From NCBI RefSeq assembly GCF_021654775.1, contig NZ_AP025343.1, forward strand, positions 2,137,501-2,201,500: a DNA stretch of 64,000 bases, written 5' to 3'. The DNA comes from Paenibacillus azoreducens. Its GTDB lineage: Bacteria; Bacillota; Bacilli; Paenibacillales; Paenibacillaceae. A program made the translations under genes and the position numbers. This document shows, piece by piece, positions 42,795 to 52,100 of the stretch (position 1 is the first letter of the stretch; each line of letters starts with the position of its first letter). Below the pieces are notes generated by a model that did no database searches, was not told the origin of the DNA, and was given only the letters and a program-made list of their open reading frames with translations.

Positions 42795-43412
42795 ATGTCA
42801 TCACATTCGCTTACAGCAGAACAGAGAAACGACACAAATCATTCGAGTTTGCGCCGTCTTAGAGAAAAAGGTCGTATTCCTGCCGTAGTATACGGTTCCC
42901 AAACCGATAGCATACCGATCAGCGTGGATGCGAAGGAATTGATGAAGGTTGCCAGAACGGGACGTACGGAGATGTTCAAGCTTAAAGTGGAAGGTTCCTC
43001 CGACCTGAATGTCATCATTAAGGATTTTCAAAAAAAGGGCGGGGAATGGTCGCATGTTGACTTTTTGCATATCTCTGCCGACAAGCCGCTGCGTGTTCGC
43101 ATTCCGATTGAATTCCTTGGCACTGCTGAGGGTACGAAAGCCGGAGGCGTGCTGCAGCATCAGGAAACGGAGCTTGAAGTTGAAGGGCTTCCCGCTAAAC
43201 TGCCGACTTCGATCGAAGCGGATATTTCGCATATGAAGATGGGTGACAAGCTGGTTGCCGGAGACATCAGGCTGCCTGAAGGAGTAAAATTAATAGCTTC
43301 ACCGGAAGAGGTTATTGCTACGGTAACGGCTTCCCGCGCTGCTGTGGAAACCGAAGCGGAATCCGAGGAACAGGCCGAATCTGAGGCTGATACAGCTAAA
43401 GCAGGAGAGTAA
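42795..43412 (+). CDS. ctc: 50S ribosomal protein bL25 / general stress protein Ctc
   Basis: 205-residue CTC form: N-terminal bL25 domain that binds 5S rRNA (LRRLREKGRIPAVVYGSQTD), then the TL5-type beta domain (HVDFLHISADKPLRVRIPIE; LEVEGLPAKLPTSIEADISH), and an acidic Glu/Ala-rich tail. It is made in stress in Bacillus. GGGAGG precedes the ATG. Monocistronic with its own terminator. Confidence 0.94.
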   Translation: MSSHSLTAEQRNDTNHSSLRRLREKGRIPAVVYGSQTDSIPISVDAKELMKVARTGRTEMFKLKVEGSSDLNVIIKDFQKKGGEWSHVDFLHISADKPLRVRIPIEFLGTAEGTKAGGVLQHQETELEVEGLPAKLPTSIEADISHMKMGDKLVAGDIRLPEGVKLIASPEEVIATVTASRAAVETEAESEEQAESEADTAKAGE

Positions 43413-43440
43413 CCACTAACGGATAAACATATACACAAGC

Positions 43441-43469
43441 AAAACCCGGCCAGATTCGGCCGGGTTTTT
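43441..43469 (+). terminator. Intrinsic terminator after ctc
   Basis: AAAACCCGGCC and GGCCGGGTTTTT around a 6-base loop. Confidence 0.92.
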
Positions 43470-43471
43470 AA

Positions 43472-43572
43472 GATTATAGAAGTTTTAAACGGGAGCTTAT
43501 ACAATTCTATAATCGCATCCGCTAAGTGCGCGGCCCTCGCTTCTTAGAAAGTACGTCGATAAACGTTTTTTC
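43472..43572. repeat. Post-terminator intergenic repeat (ATTATAGA type), copy 2
   Basis: GATTATAGA and TCTATAATC are a perfect 9-bp inverted pair, followed by TTCTTAGAAAGTACGTCGA and a T-run. It is homologous to 27518-27625 and directly follows the ctc terminator. The IS110 element begins just downstream. Confidence 0.65.
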
Positions 43573-43663
43573 CAAAATGCGGTATTCCGGAACGTTGGGT
43601 GCGCTGATTCCCCGCTAAACATTCCTGTGTAGGCTAAGAAAATGGTCTTTGAAAAAAAAAGGA

Positions 43664-43722
43664 GCGCCTCGTATGATAGGGGTGAGACGGGTCAAATGCC
43701 CTAAAAACCTATCAGGAGGCGC
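43664..43722 (+). promoter_or_regulatory. Hairpin hiding the transposase ribosome binding site
   Basis: GCGCCTC (43664-43670) and TGATAGG (43674-43680) pair with CCTATCA (43708-43714) and GAGGCGC (43716-43722). The 3' arm contains AGGAGG, the site for the ATG at 43728. Read-through transcripts from outside would therefore be poorly translated. Confidence 0.65.
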
Positions 43723-43727
43723 CTACT

Positions 43728-45005
43728 ATGAAGTTTACTCGAATTGAAGTTACAAATCAACGGATTGAACGAATTACCACCCAGCACGCTATCGTGGGGA
43801 TCGACATCGCCAAAGAGAAGCACGTCGCTCAAGTGACCAACTTCCGCGGTATCGTACTCACGCGTCGGCATCTGACCTTTGCAAATACGCTCGAAGGCTT
43901 TGAGAGGCTGATGCGCTTTACCCAAGAAGTACAGAAGAAGCAGGGATTGACATCGGTTATCGTCGGCCTCGAGCCGACCGGACACTACTGGTTTAATCTA
44001 GCCCATTGGCTGCGGAAACAAGGAATCGAGGTCGTCCTGGTGAACCCAGTCGTGACGCATCGCAACAAGGAGAACCGTGACAATAGCCCGTCCAAAAACG
44101 ATGCCAAGGATGCCCTAACCATTGCCGATGCGGTCAGCCGCGGCTTCTATACCGAGTTTACCCCGCAAGCAGGCCAATTGGAGCAACTCAAGACGCTGAT
44201 GAGCGATCGGGAATTCTGGGTGAAATATGCTATCAGTTTGGGTAATCGCATCGTCCGCTGGATCGACATGTACTTTCCGGAGTTCCAGCTTGTTTTTAAA
44301 GACTGGAAGGCCGAGCGCTCGTTGGCTTCCCTGCGGGCTTTTCCTTTACCGTGCGAGTTGCAGGACCTGAACGCCGATGAAGTCATCCAGCGCTGGCACG
44401 AACAAGGCATGAGACGCCCGGGTGGAGTTACCGGGAAAGCGAAGGCGGTCCAACTCATCCAGGCGGCCAAACGCAGCATTGGCCGTACCGAGGGATTGGA
44501 GCAGGCAAGGCGAGATCTGCAGCGCCTGCTGACGGCGTACGACCAGATTACAAGCCACCTGCAAGAGATGAAGGAAGAAGTCGAAGCGCTGCTAGGGAAG
44601 ATCCCCATGGCCAAACAGTTGCAGAGCATCCCCGGGATGGGCCCGACCACGATCGCAGCCTTGCTGGGATTCGCCGGCGATCTTGGTCACTATGCCCATG
44701 GACGGCAGCTCTTGCGCCGCGCCGGGCTCAATCTGGCTGAACGAACCTCCGGCAAGTACAAAGGTCAGATCAAGCTCTCCAAACGCGGAGACAGTGCGCT
44801 GCGCAAATATTTCTTTTTGGCTATGCTCACCTTGGTGCGTGAAAACCCGGACTTCAAACGGTGGCATGAACACAACTTGAACAAGGGCATGAAGAAGATG
44901 GCTTCGTTATTCAAATTAATCGGCAAGCTGGCCCGGATCGTCATCGGGATGGTCCAGCGTGGAGAAACGTATCGCCCTGAGATCGGTGTGAAGCAGGCCG
45001 CCTAA
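43728..45005 (+). CDS. IS110-family transposase (DEDD)
   Basis: 425 residues. N-terminal RuvC-like DEDD domain: Asp in HAIVGIDIAKEKHVAQV, Glu in VIVGLEPTGHYWFNL, and two Asp in SPSKNDAKDALTIADAV. Central coiled coil (about 235-290) and C-terminal Transposase_20 domain: SIPGMGPTTIAALLGFAGDL, RRAGLNLAERTSGKYKGQ, and LSKRGDSALRKYFF, the region of the catalytic serine. Complete, with no frameshift, so the element may be active. IS110 enzymes use an element-encoded RNA to choose donor and target. AGGAGG precedes the ATG but lies in a hairpin. Confidence 0.93.
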   Translation: MKFTRIEVTNQRIERITTQHAIVGIDIAKEKHVAQVTNFRGIVLTRRHLTFANTLEGFERLMRFTQEVQKKQGLTSVIVGLEPTGHYWFNLAHWLRKQGIEVVLVNPVVTHRNKENRDNSPSKNDAKDALTIADAVSRGFYTEFTPQAGQLEQLKTLMSDREFWVKYAISLGNRIVRWIDMYFPEFQLVFKDWKAERSLASLRAFPLPCELQDLNADEVIQRWHEQGMRRPGGVTGKAKAVQLIQAAKRSIGRTEGLEQARRDLQRLLTAYDQITSHLQEMKEEVEALLGKIPMAKQLQSIPGMGPTTIAALLGFAGDLGHYAHGRQLLRRAGLNLAERTSGKYKGQIKLSKRGDSALRKYFFLAMLTLVRENPDFKRWHEHNLNKGMKKMASLFKLIGKLARIVIGMVQRGETYRPEIGVKQAA

Positions 45006-45053
45006 CCCCGAGGATTCCTATCGATCCCGTAGCACCTGTCGCCCCGTCGTATT

Positions 45054-45388
45054 ACGAATATTGTCTTATTCGCAGGATCTCTAATATGCACAGAGAACCG
45101 AGTGCCAGTTTCGCAAGGGCATAGACCCGTCACCTAAACGCTATCGGTCTCCACGCCTTGGGTAGGTATGACGAAGGAATGGAAGGACAATGATCCGTTG
45201 AGACATGGGAGGGTGAACCTCCAAGGGCCAAGTGGAGCGTGCAGTATACCAGCACCCACGAAGTGCGTATAAGCGTAGCTTCTGTTCTTGCACGCCCGTT
45301 TGTCGAAAAAAGCGGTGTCTACTTCTTCATTCCGGCTCTCGTTCTGTTTTACAAGGCGAAGGAATTCTGCGAATAAGTGAGTATTCGT
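45054..45388. ncRNA. Non-coding module with 22-bp inverted ends; candidate IS110 guide RNA region
   Basis: ACGAATATTGTCTTATTCGC (first 20 of 22 bases at 45054-45075) is repeated inverted at 45367-45388 with four mismatches. The 290 bases between have no open frame of note but contain hairpins such as GGAGG gtgaa CCTCC (near 45210) and GCGTGCA...TGCACGC (about 45237-45297). It lies 50 bases after the transposase stop, where IS1111-type elements encode their guide RNA. It could instead be an unrelated MITE that landed there. Confidence 0.4.
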
Positions 45389-45445
45389 GAGAAAACACCT
45401 TAAATACGAGGGACGAAACTGGGTATAGTTATTTGGGCGAGACAC

Positions 45446-45552
45446 GGCCTAATATCCTCTATTTCATCCAAATAGCAATCCACCGTTTCGTTAGAAACTT
45501 CAAGGCCTCTATTTTGGCTCAATAGCGATCTACCGTTTCGTTAGAGAACTGG
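45446..45552. repeat. Two tandem copies of a roughly 55-bp repeat
   Basis: Both copies start GGCCT and share AATAGCRATCYACCGTTTCG followed by TTAGA. They lie between the IS110 element and the ABC-F gene. The rest of 45553-45623 shows nothing else. Confidence 0.7.
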
Positions 45553-45623
45553 AGCGGGCTCAGCAGCGTAATAGCGTTATATAGATGCTTTATAGAGCTG
45601 ATCACCTCATTTTTTCTCCACAG

Positions 45624-47543
45624 TTACTCAGCGGCGCTCATCCAATCCTCGTATAACTGCTGAATTTTCGCTTTCAGCCGCTCGCTATCCTCGTGCAGTT
45701 CCGCCAGTTTGTTTGCGTCACAGGCAATGGTCGGGTCCATCATCCGTTTCTCAATGTCCAGAAGCTGTTGCTCGGCGTTTTGAATTTCGGATTCCCAAGC
45801 TACGGATGCCGTTTTGGAAGTGGACTTGGGCCGTTTTACGGCAGGGTCGAAGGAAACCGCAGCGGTGGATGTCAGAGCCGCTTTAGGTGTCTCCGGCTGT
45901 TTTATAGGAACCGGACGGGCATGGTATTCTTCCAATCCGCCCGGGATCACCCGCAACTCACCTTCTTCCAAGCTCCAGATTTGACTCGCAAGCCGGTTAA
46001 TGAAGTAGCGGTCATGGGACACCGCCAGGATCGTTCCCGGGAATTCCTCCAGTGCTTCTTCCAGCACTTCTCTGGAATCGATGTCCAAATGATTGGTCGG
46101 CTCATCGAGAATCAGCAAATTCGGCTTCAGCTCCATCAGCACGGCAAAACGCAGCCTCGTCCATTCCCCGCCTGAGAGGCTCGAAATATTTTTGAAAACA
46201 TCCGCTCCGTAAAAGAGAAAGCGTGCCAGCTTGCTCCGTGCCTCGCCTTCTTCGATTCCGGCCTGCTCACGGTAGAACTGCAGTACGGTCTGCTGCGCAT
46301 GTTCCGGATGCTCCTGCTGCGCCAGATAACCGGTTACGACGCGGGAGCCCAAGGCTAGGTTTCCTTCGGTAACCTCCTCACTGCCCAAAATCATTTGCAG
46401 CAGGGTGCTTTTCCCGCAGCCGTTGGCCCCCAGCATCATGACGGTTTCCCCGTACCGAAGCAAAGCGTTTATACCCCGGAACAGGAAATGATCACCGAAA
46501 GCTTTGCCTACATCGTCAAGAACCAGCACCTGCTTGCCGGAGCGGTCATCCTGCTGCAGCTGCAGGTCCATTTTTTTGCGTTCGAGCACAGGACGTTTTA
46601 GTTTGACCATGCGGTCCAGCGCTTTTTGCATGGAGGCTGCGCGGCGGTGAAAGCTTGGGTTCGGCGGATTGGCTTCGTTGCCCCATTGGATCAATTGTTT
46701 GATGCTTTCCTGCATTTTTTTGATCTTTTTCTGCTGTTCCTGATATTGCGCGAATTGAAGCAGCAGCCGTTCTTCCTTCTCTTTTTGGTAACCGCTGTAG
46801 TTGGTATGGTAAATAAAAGCTTCGCCGTCTTCGATTTCAATGACCTTGGTGACAAGCCGGTCAAGAAAATAGCGGTCATGCGAAATGGTCAGCACGGTGC
46901 CTTTGTAATCCGCCAAAAACTGTTCCAGCCACTCCACTGCGGCCATGTCCAGATGGTTGGTGGGTTCATCCAGCAGCAGAATATCCGGCTTTTCAAGCAG
47001 CAGCGCCGCCAATCCGATTTTGGTCTTTTCTCCGCCGGAAAGGGAAGCAAAGGGTTGGGAAAGCTGCTGCGCAGGGATGTCAAGACCGTTTGTCACCTTC
47101 GTGATGGAAGATTCAATCTCGTAACCGTCAGCGCGTTCGAACTGCTCCTGCAATTTGCCGTATTCCTCGAGCCAGCCCGCCATAGCTTTGGCGTCACCGG
47201 TTTGATCAGGGTCCGACATGAGGGCTTCGAGCCCGCGCATCCGCTTCTGCCATTCAAGCGGGGCGGCAAAAGGACGGAGCAGGACGTCATATACGCTTTC
47301 CGCAGGCGAGGCTTCCGGAATTTGCGCGAGCAAGCCGATCTTAGCCCCTTTTTGAATCGCGATGGTTCCCTGATCGGGTTTGTCACCGTCTTCCCCTTTG
47401 AGCAGGCGGAGCAAGGTTGTTTTGCCGCTGCCGTTGCGGCCGATCAGCGCGGCTTTTTCTCCCAGCGAAATTTCGAAGCAGATATCGGACAGCACCAGTT
47501 CGGCGCCATGGTATTTTTGTACGTTTTTGCATTGAATCATCAT
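45624..47543 (-). CDS. ABC-F family ATPase, probable ribosomal protection (antibiotic resistance) protein
   Basis: Two ABC ATPase domains and no membrane part. Walker A GRNGSGKTTLLRLL and GANGCGKSTLLQMI; signatures LSGGEKTKIGLAALL and LSGGEWTRLRFAVL; Walker B ILLLDEPTNHLDM and LLILDEPTNHLDI. The interdomain linker (EANPPNPSFHRRAASMQKAL) would reach the peptidyl-transferase centre. A C-terminal coiled coil (about residues 565-639) follows. ATG at 47543 chosen for GGAGG 8 bases upstream; about 639 residues. The leader encodes a peptide and a terminator, which favours a drug-inducible protection factor (Vga/VmlR/TaeA-like) over a housekeeping ABC-F such as YdiF. Drug class cannot be read from sequence. 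Confidence 0.88.
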   Translation of the reverse strand: MMIQCKNVQKYHGAELVLSDICFEISLGEKAALIGRNGSGKTTLLRLLKGEDGDKPDQGTIAIQKGAKIGLLAQIPEASPAESVYDVLLRPFAAPLEWQKRMRGLEALMSDPDQTGDAKAMAGWLEEYGKLQEQFERADGYEIESSITKVTNGLDIPAQQLSQPFASLSGGEKTKIGLAALLLEKPDILLLDEPTNHLDMAAVEWLEQFLADYKGTVLTISHDRYFLDRLVTKVIEIEDGEAFIYHTNYSGYQKEKEERLLLQFAQYQEQQKKIKKMQESIKQLIQWGNEANPPNPSFHRRAASMQKALDRMVKLKRPVLERKKMDLQLQQDDRSGKQVLVLDDVGKAFGDHFLFRGINALLRYGETVMMLGANGCGKSTLLQMILGSEEVTEGNLALGSRVVTGYLAQQEHPEHAQQTVLQFYREQAGIEEGEARSKLARFLFYGADVFKNISSLSGGEWTRLRFAVLMELKPNLLILDEPTNHLDIDSREVLEEALEEFPGTILAVSHDRYFINRLASQIWSLEEGELRVIPGGLEEYHARPVPIKQPETPKAALTSTAAVSFDPAVKRPKSTSKTASVAWESEIQNAEQQLLDIEKRMMDPTIACDANKLAELHEDSERLKAKIQQLYEDWMSAAE

Positions 47544-47576
47544 TTTATTTTCCTCCATAGATGCCGGAACCTACAG

Positions 47577-47605
47577 AAAAAAACCGCAAGGAAATGTCCC
47601 TGCGG
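47577..47605 (-). terminator. Leader terminator (attenuator) of the ABC-F gene
   Basis: Minus strand: CCGCAGG gacattt CCTTGCGG followed by TTTTTTTT, between the leader peptide and the ABC-F start. Just upstream TTCAACG and CGTTGAA (47611-47635) form another stem, so alternative folding is possible. Confidence 0.85.
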
Positions 47606-47636
47606 CTGAACGTTCAACGCTTATTGTCCGTTGAAG

Positions 47637-47786
47637 TTAAGGTAGGAGCGGCATTTCGCAATTTTTTGAAGCAACCGGATATTTAAAAATGGACAGACTG
47701 ATCCCGTGAAATGTTGATGCATGAAAAATTCCGGATAATGCCATCGGTAATTGATTGATCCGGTCGTTCGAAAAATTGCGCACCAC
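47637..47786 (-). CDS. 49-residue leader peptide of the ABC-F gene
   Basis: Minus strand, GTG start at 47786 (a second GTG follows), with AGGAGGTGAGG upstream, an almost perfect ribosome binding site. It runs to TAA at 47637, 32 bases before the terminator stem. It begins VVRNFSNDRINQLPMALSGI and ends NCEMPLLP. No family known to me. The strong site on a short unconserved-looking frame before a terminator is typical of ribosome-mediated attenuation. Confidence 0.7.
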   Translation of the reverse strand: MVRNFSNDRINQLPMALSGIFHASTFHGISLSIFKYPVASKNCEMPLLP

Positions 47787-47822
47787 TTCTACCTCACCTC
47801 CTGTTTTACAAAGTTATGACCA

Positions 47823-47851
47823 ATTGTACCCGGTTTTTCATCAGACTGCAA
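47823..47851 (-). promoter_or_regulatory. Promoter of the ABC-F leader
   Basis: Minus strand TTGCAG (47846-47851), 17-base spacer, TACAAT (47823-47828), about 25 bases before the leader-peptide ribosome binding site. Confidence 0.65.
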
Positions 47852-48013
47852 GGGCTCGCCATCGTATTTGTGGATATTTTGGGCGGGAAGGATGTTTGCC
47901 TTCCGGGGAAGAGGCGGATGAAGTAATCTTTGAATCGTATTTAAGCAAAATGAAGCGCAGAAAAACAGTATAATAAAATAAAGTGTAAATTAAACAGCAA
48001 TATGGAGGCCGTG

Positions 48014-49084
48014 ATGAAAAAAATCATGTTTACCGGCGGCGGTTCCGCCGGCCATGTGACCGTAAATATGGCGCTGATGCCGCTTTTTCTAAAAGAAGGC
48101 TGGTCCGTGGAATATATAGGTTCCAAGCAGGGAATTGAGAGGGAACTGGTAGGCTCTCTCGCCGAAGTGAAATATTTTCCGATCTCGACAGGCAAGCTGA
48201 GAAGATATTTGGACATAAAAAATATTAAGGATCCCTTTAAGGTGATCAAAGGCGTGCATCAAGCCTACCGATTGATCAAAACGCGCAAACCGCAGGTTTT
48301 ATTTTCAAAAGGGGGATTCGTATCCGTCCCGGTCGTGATCGGGGCATGGTTAAACAAAGTGCCTGTCATCATTCATGAGTCCGACATTACGCCGGGCCTC
48401 GCGAACCGCATCTCGATTCCGATGGCATCCGTCGTCTGCACGACGTTCCCGGAAACGGCCGAACAAATGAATACGGCCAAAAGCCGATATGTGGGCGCGG
48501 TGGTCCGGGAGGAGCTTCATCAAGGCAACGCGGATCGCGGAAGGGATTTTTGCGGTTTTGAGCGGAATCAGTTTGTTCTGCTGATCATGGGAGGAAGCCT
48601 TGGAGCCCGCAAAATAAACGAAACGGTAAGATCGGCGCTGCCTACCCTGCTAAATTATTTTCAAGTCGTTCATATATGCGGGAAAGGGCAGGTCGACCCG
48701 AGCCTTGACATACCCGGCTATTGCCAGTACGAATATATCAACGATGAATTGCCGGACGTCCTGGCCATGGCGGATTTGGTGATTTCCCGCGCCGGCTCCA
48801 ATTCGATTTTCGAGTTTTTGTCGCTTCGAAAGCCGATGCTGCTCATTCCGCTCACCCTGCAGCAGAGCAGGGGGGATCAAATCCTCAACGCCCGTTCGTT
48901 TGAAAAGGCGGGATACGGCAAGGTATTGGAGGAGGAAAACCTGAATGAGGTTACCCTCGTTTCAGGGTTGATGGAGGTGTTCAAAAGCCGGAAGGAAATC
49001 GTTGAAAACATGAAAAACAATGCGAATTCCGATGCCCTGTCCGCCGTATTCCATCTCATTAAAGAGACGGCCAATCGACAATAA
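48014..49084 (+). CDS. murG: MurG-like UDP-GlcNAc transferase (probable paralog)
   Basis: 356-residue GT28 glycosyltransferase with two Rossmann domains: [67 protein letters not shown], and [20 protein letters not shown], which binds UDP-GlcNAc. MurG adds GlcNAc to lipid I to make lipid II. It stands outside a cell-division cluster, next to an ABC-F gene and a helicase, so it may be a second copy or a related envelope-glycan enzyme. ATG at 48014 follows TGGAGG, which itself overlaps an earlier ATG at 48002. Confidence 0.85.
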   Translation: MKKIMFTGGGSAGHVTVNMALMPLFLKEGWSVEYIGSKQGIERELVGSLAEVKYFPISTGKLRRYLDIKNIKDPFKVIKGVHQAYRLIKTRKPQVLFSKGGFVSVPVVIGAWLNKVPVIIHESDITPGLANRISIPMASVVCTTFPETAEQMNTAKSRYVGAVVREELHQGNADRGRDFCGFERNQFVLLIMGGSLGARKINETVRSALPTLLNYFQVVHICGKGQVDPSLDIPGYCQYEYINDELPDVLAMADLVISRAGSNSIFEFLSLRKPMLLIPLTLQQSRGDQILNARSFEKAGYGKVLEEENLNEVTLVSGLMEVFKSRKEIVENMKNNANSDALSAVFHLIKETANRQ

Positions 49085-49126
49085 AGAGAACAGGAGTTCT
49101 TGATTTTGCGGAATGTATGGTATATT

Positions 49127-49170
49127 GATAAGAAGATGATAAGAAAATGATAAGAAAATGATAAGAAGCG
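49127..49170. repeat. Four tandem 11-bp repeats before the helicase gene
   Basis: GATAAGAAGAT, GATAAGAAAAT, GATAAGAAAAT, GATAAGAAGCG, ending 29 bases before the start codon. A changing unit number could alter expression. Confidence 0.75.
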
Positions 49171-49198
49171 ATAGGTACTACCCGGAAAGGACGGACTC

Positions 49199-52100
49199 AT
49201 GCTGGCATTTACCGCGGAACGAATTCGAATTTTATGCGGCGCGACAGGTTATAAACGCGGAGAAACGATGATGGAGCACGGCCAGGTGATGGTGGCGGAG
49301 CGGGATGACGAAGGCCGCTGCAGCAGGGCCGTCGTGCAGGACCAGGAAGTTTTCCATGTTCATATCGAACTTGACGATAACGATTTTCATGCGGAATGCG
49401 AATGTGCCGCTTTCGGCGGTTACTATCCATATTGCAAACATATCGCGGCCGTTTTAATCCTTATGCTGGAGGAGGATAAAAATGGAGGACAGGCCGTTGG
49501 GCGCCGCCCAGGACAAGTGATGCCGCTGCCGACCACTGGCGTGACTTCGCGTGATATCCGGCTGACGAGCGGATTGATCGACCTGTTCGACAAGGCTGCA
49601 AGCCATAGGCGCAAAAAGGCGGGCCAAAAACTGGCGAACGCTTTAAAGGAAACGCTTAGCGTTGAATTTTTGTGCAAAATTACGGATGAATATTTGCCGG
49701 ACCCCAAGTTCCGAATCGAGATGAAAATGGGGCTGAAAAAGCAATATATCGTGCAGAATATCCGGCAGCTGCTGCTGCATGTCGATGAAGGGAAACAGCT
49801 CCCTTTTACCAAGCTGTTTATGTATGATCCGGGTTTGCACAGCTTCCGGGACGAGGATTGGGCCGTCATTGAGCAGCTGATGCGCATAGCAGACAGTGAA
49901 TTTGCTTATGATGAAACCGGAAAATATTATGCCGGCTTTTCCTCATCGGGAAATCAGCGTTTGCTGACCATTCCCCCTCTGGCATGGGACGCGCTGCTGC
50001 CGCTGTTGATCGAAGCCGGGGCACTTTTGGAACGGGATTTTGGCGATCCGGTACAGCTGCAGGCGGCGGAAGGGACGCTTCCGGTCTCGTTTGAAATCAG
50101 CAGCGGCACGGGCGAAGCTTACAGCTTTGAAATCCGGGGGCTCAAAAGGGTCAAGGTGATGAACGCATATCGCTGCGCTGTTTTGGAGGATCGGATATAC
50201 CGTCTGCAAGACCGGGAGCTTTTTCTGTTATCCGAAATGAAATCGATGCTTTACCGCCATGACCATGCAAAAATTCAGGTTTCCCCGCATCAAATGGATG
50301 CGCTTATGGAGCGGGTGGTTCCGGGTTTGCGCCAAATCGGCAGCGTCTCGGTGGATTCCGCAATCCGCGAACGTATCGTTCAGCCGGCGCTGTCCGCCAA
50401 GCTTTATTTGGACCGGGATGAATCCGTGCTTAAGGCTAGGGGCGAATTTGTGTATGGAGGGATTGTGATCGATGCCCTCGCGGATGACTGGGATGCGCGC
50501 AAAGACAGCGAACTGATCCTGGTAAGGGATTCGGATAAAGAACGGAAGCTGTTGGATCTGCTGACCGAAAGCAGTTTTGTAAAGTGCGAAAAGGAATGGG
50601 TGCTGGATCTTGCGGAGGAGGAAAGCGTATATGACGTGCTGTATCATCTGCTGCCGCGTCTCGATTCCTGGGTCGAGGTTTATGCCACCGATTCAGTGAA
50701 ACAGATGATGCATATGGGACGCAAAGCTCCAAAGATCAAGGCCGATGCGGATCAAACCATGAATTGGCTGGAGATCAGCTTTGAATTGGATGGGATCAAC
50801 GAGAAGGAAATTCGCAAGATTTTGCTCAGCATCGTGGAGAAAAAGAAATTTTACCGCCTCTCCGAGGGTTCGTATTTATCGCTTGAAGGGGAAGCTTTCC
50901 AGCTGTTTGGCGAGTTGTATGAAGACTTCGGCATGAAAAAAGGGGACGTGACCGGGAGCCGGATGCAGCTGCCTGTTGTCAGAGGGCTTCAGCTTCGGGA
51001 CCGGGAAAGCGGCAGTTTGCAGCTCGGCAAATCGCTGCGCGCTCTGCTGGATCACATGCTCCGTCCCGGGCATGGGGAATTCGCGATCCCGGCGGAGCTG
51101 GAAACCGTCTTGCGGGATTACCAGAAGGAAGGTTATCAGTGGCTGAAAACGCTGGGCTCCTACCGCTTTGGCGGCATTTTGGCCGATGATATGGGCCTTG
51201 GCAAAACGCTGCAAAGCATAGCCTTCATTTTGGCGGAAGCGCGTGAGCAGGCGGTGCGCCAGCCGATCTTGATCGTTGCGCCGGCATCGCTGGTTTACAA
51301 TTGGGAAAGCGAGTTCCGGCGGTTTGCCCCGTCCCTGAAAGTCCAGGTGGCGCTGGGCGCGAGAAAGGAACGCATCGATTCTCTTCTGCGCATCGCGGAT
51401 CGGGAGTCGGAAACAGAAGCCGATGAACAAACGCCGGATCAGGATGCGGATGTCATCATCACCTCCTATCCGTCGCTGCGCAAAGATATTCGTATCTATA
51501 GGGAGATGGCGTTCAGCACTTTGTTTCTGGACGAGGCACAGGCGATCAAAAATGCATCGACCCAAACCGCGCAAGCTGTGCGGGAACTGACGGCAGGATG
51601 CAGGTTTGCGCTGACCGGTACGCCGATTGAAAATTCCGTAGACGAGTTATGGGCGATTTTTGATGCCGTGTTTCCGGGGCTTTTTGCCGGGATCAAAAAC
51701 TTCAGGGGGCTTACGCCCGAACGGGTTGCCAGAATGGTTCAGCCCTTTATTCTACGGCGGCTGCGTGCCGACGTGCTTGAGGAGCTGCCGGAACGGATCG
51801 AGACGGTGCAGCAGTCGGAGCTCAGCCGGGATCAGAAAAAGCTCTATGCAGCTTATCTGGAGGAATTCAAGGAAGAGACGATCCGTGATCTTGAATTTGA
51901 AGGTTTTCAGCGGAGCCGCATGAAGATTTTGGCCGGCATTACCCGGCTGCGCCAGCTATGCTGCCATCCGGCCTTGTTCGTTGAGGATTACGAAGGGGAG
52001 TCCGGCAAGCTGGAACAGCTGCTTGAGATGGCGCAGGACTGCTTGGAAAGCGGCAGAAGGATTCTGATTTTCTCCCAGTTCACGAGCATGCTGCGGATCA

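Larger units (their letters stand above)
43573..45440 (+). mobile_element. IS110-family insertion sequence (ends not resolved)
   Basis: One transposase gene with at most about 155 bp of own DNA upstream and about 435 bp of non-coding DNA downstream before a different repeat starts. Long downstream non-coding DNA is the layout of the IS1111-like branch, where the guide RNA is encoded after the gene. Termini cannot be fixed without a second copy; the coordinates are outer limits. Confidence 0.6.

Noticed and set aside
45121..45445. 103-codon minus-strand open frame downstream of the IS110 transposase
   Set aside because: It spans the structured non-coding module including an inverted repeat; no motif, and a coding role conflicts with the likely guide-RNA region.
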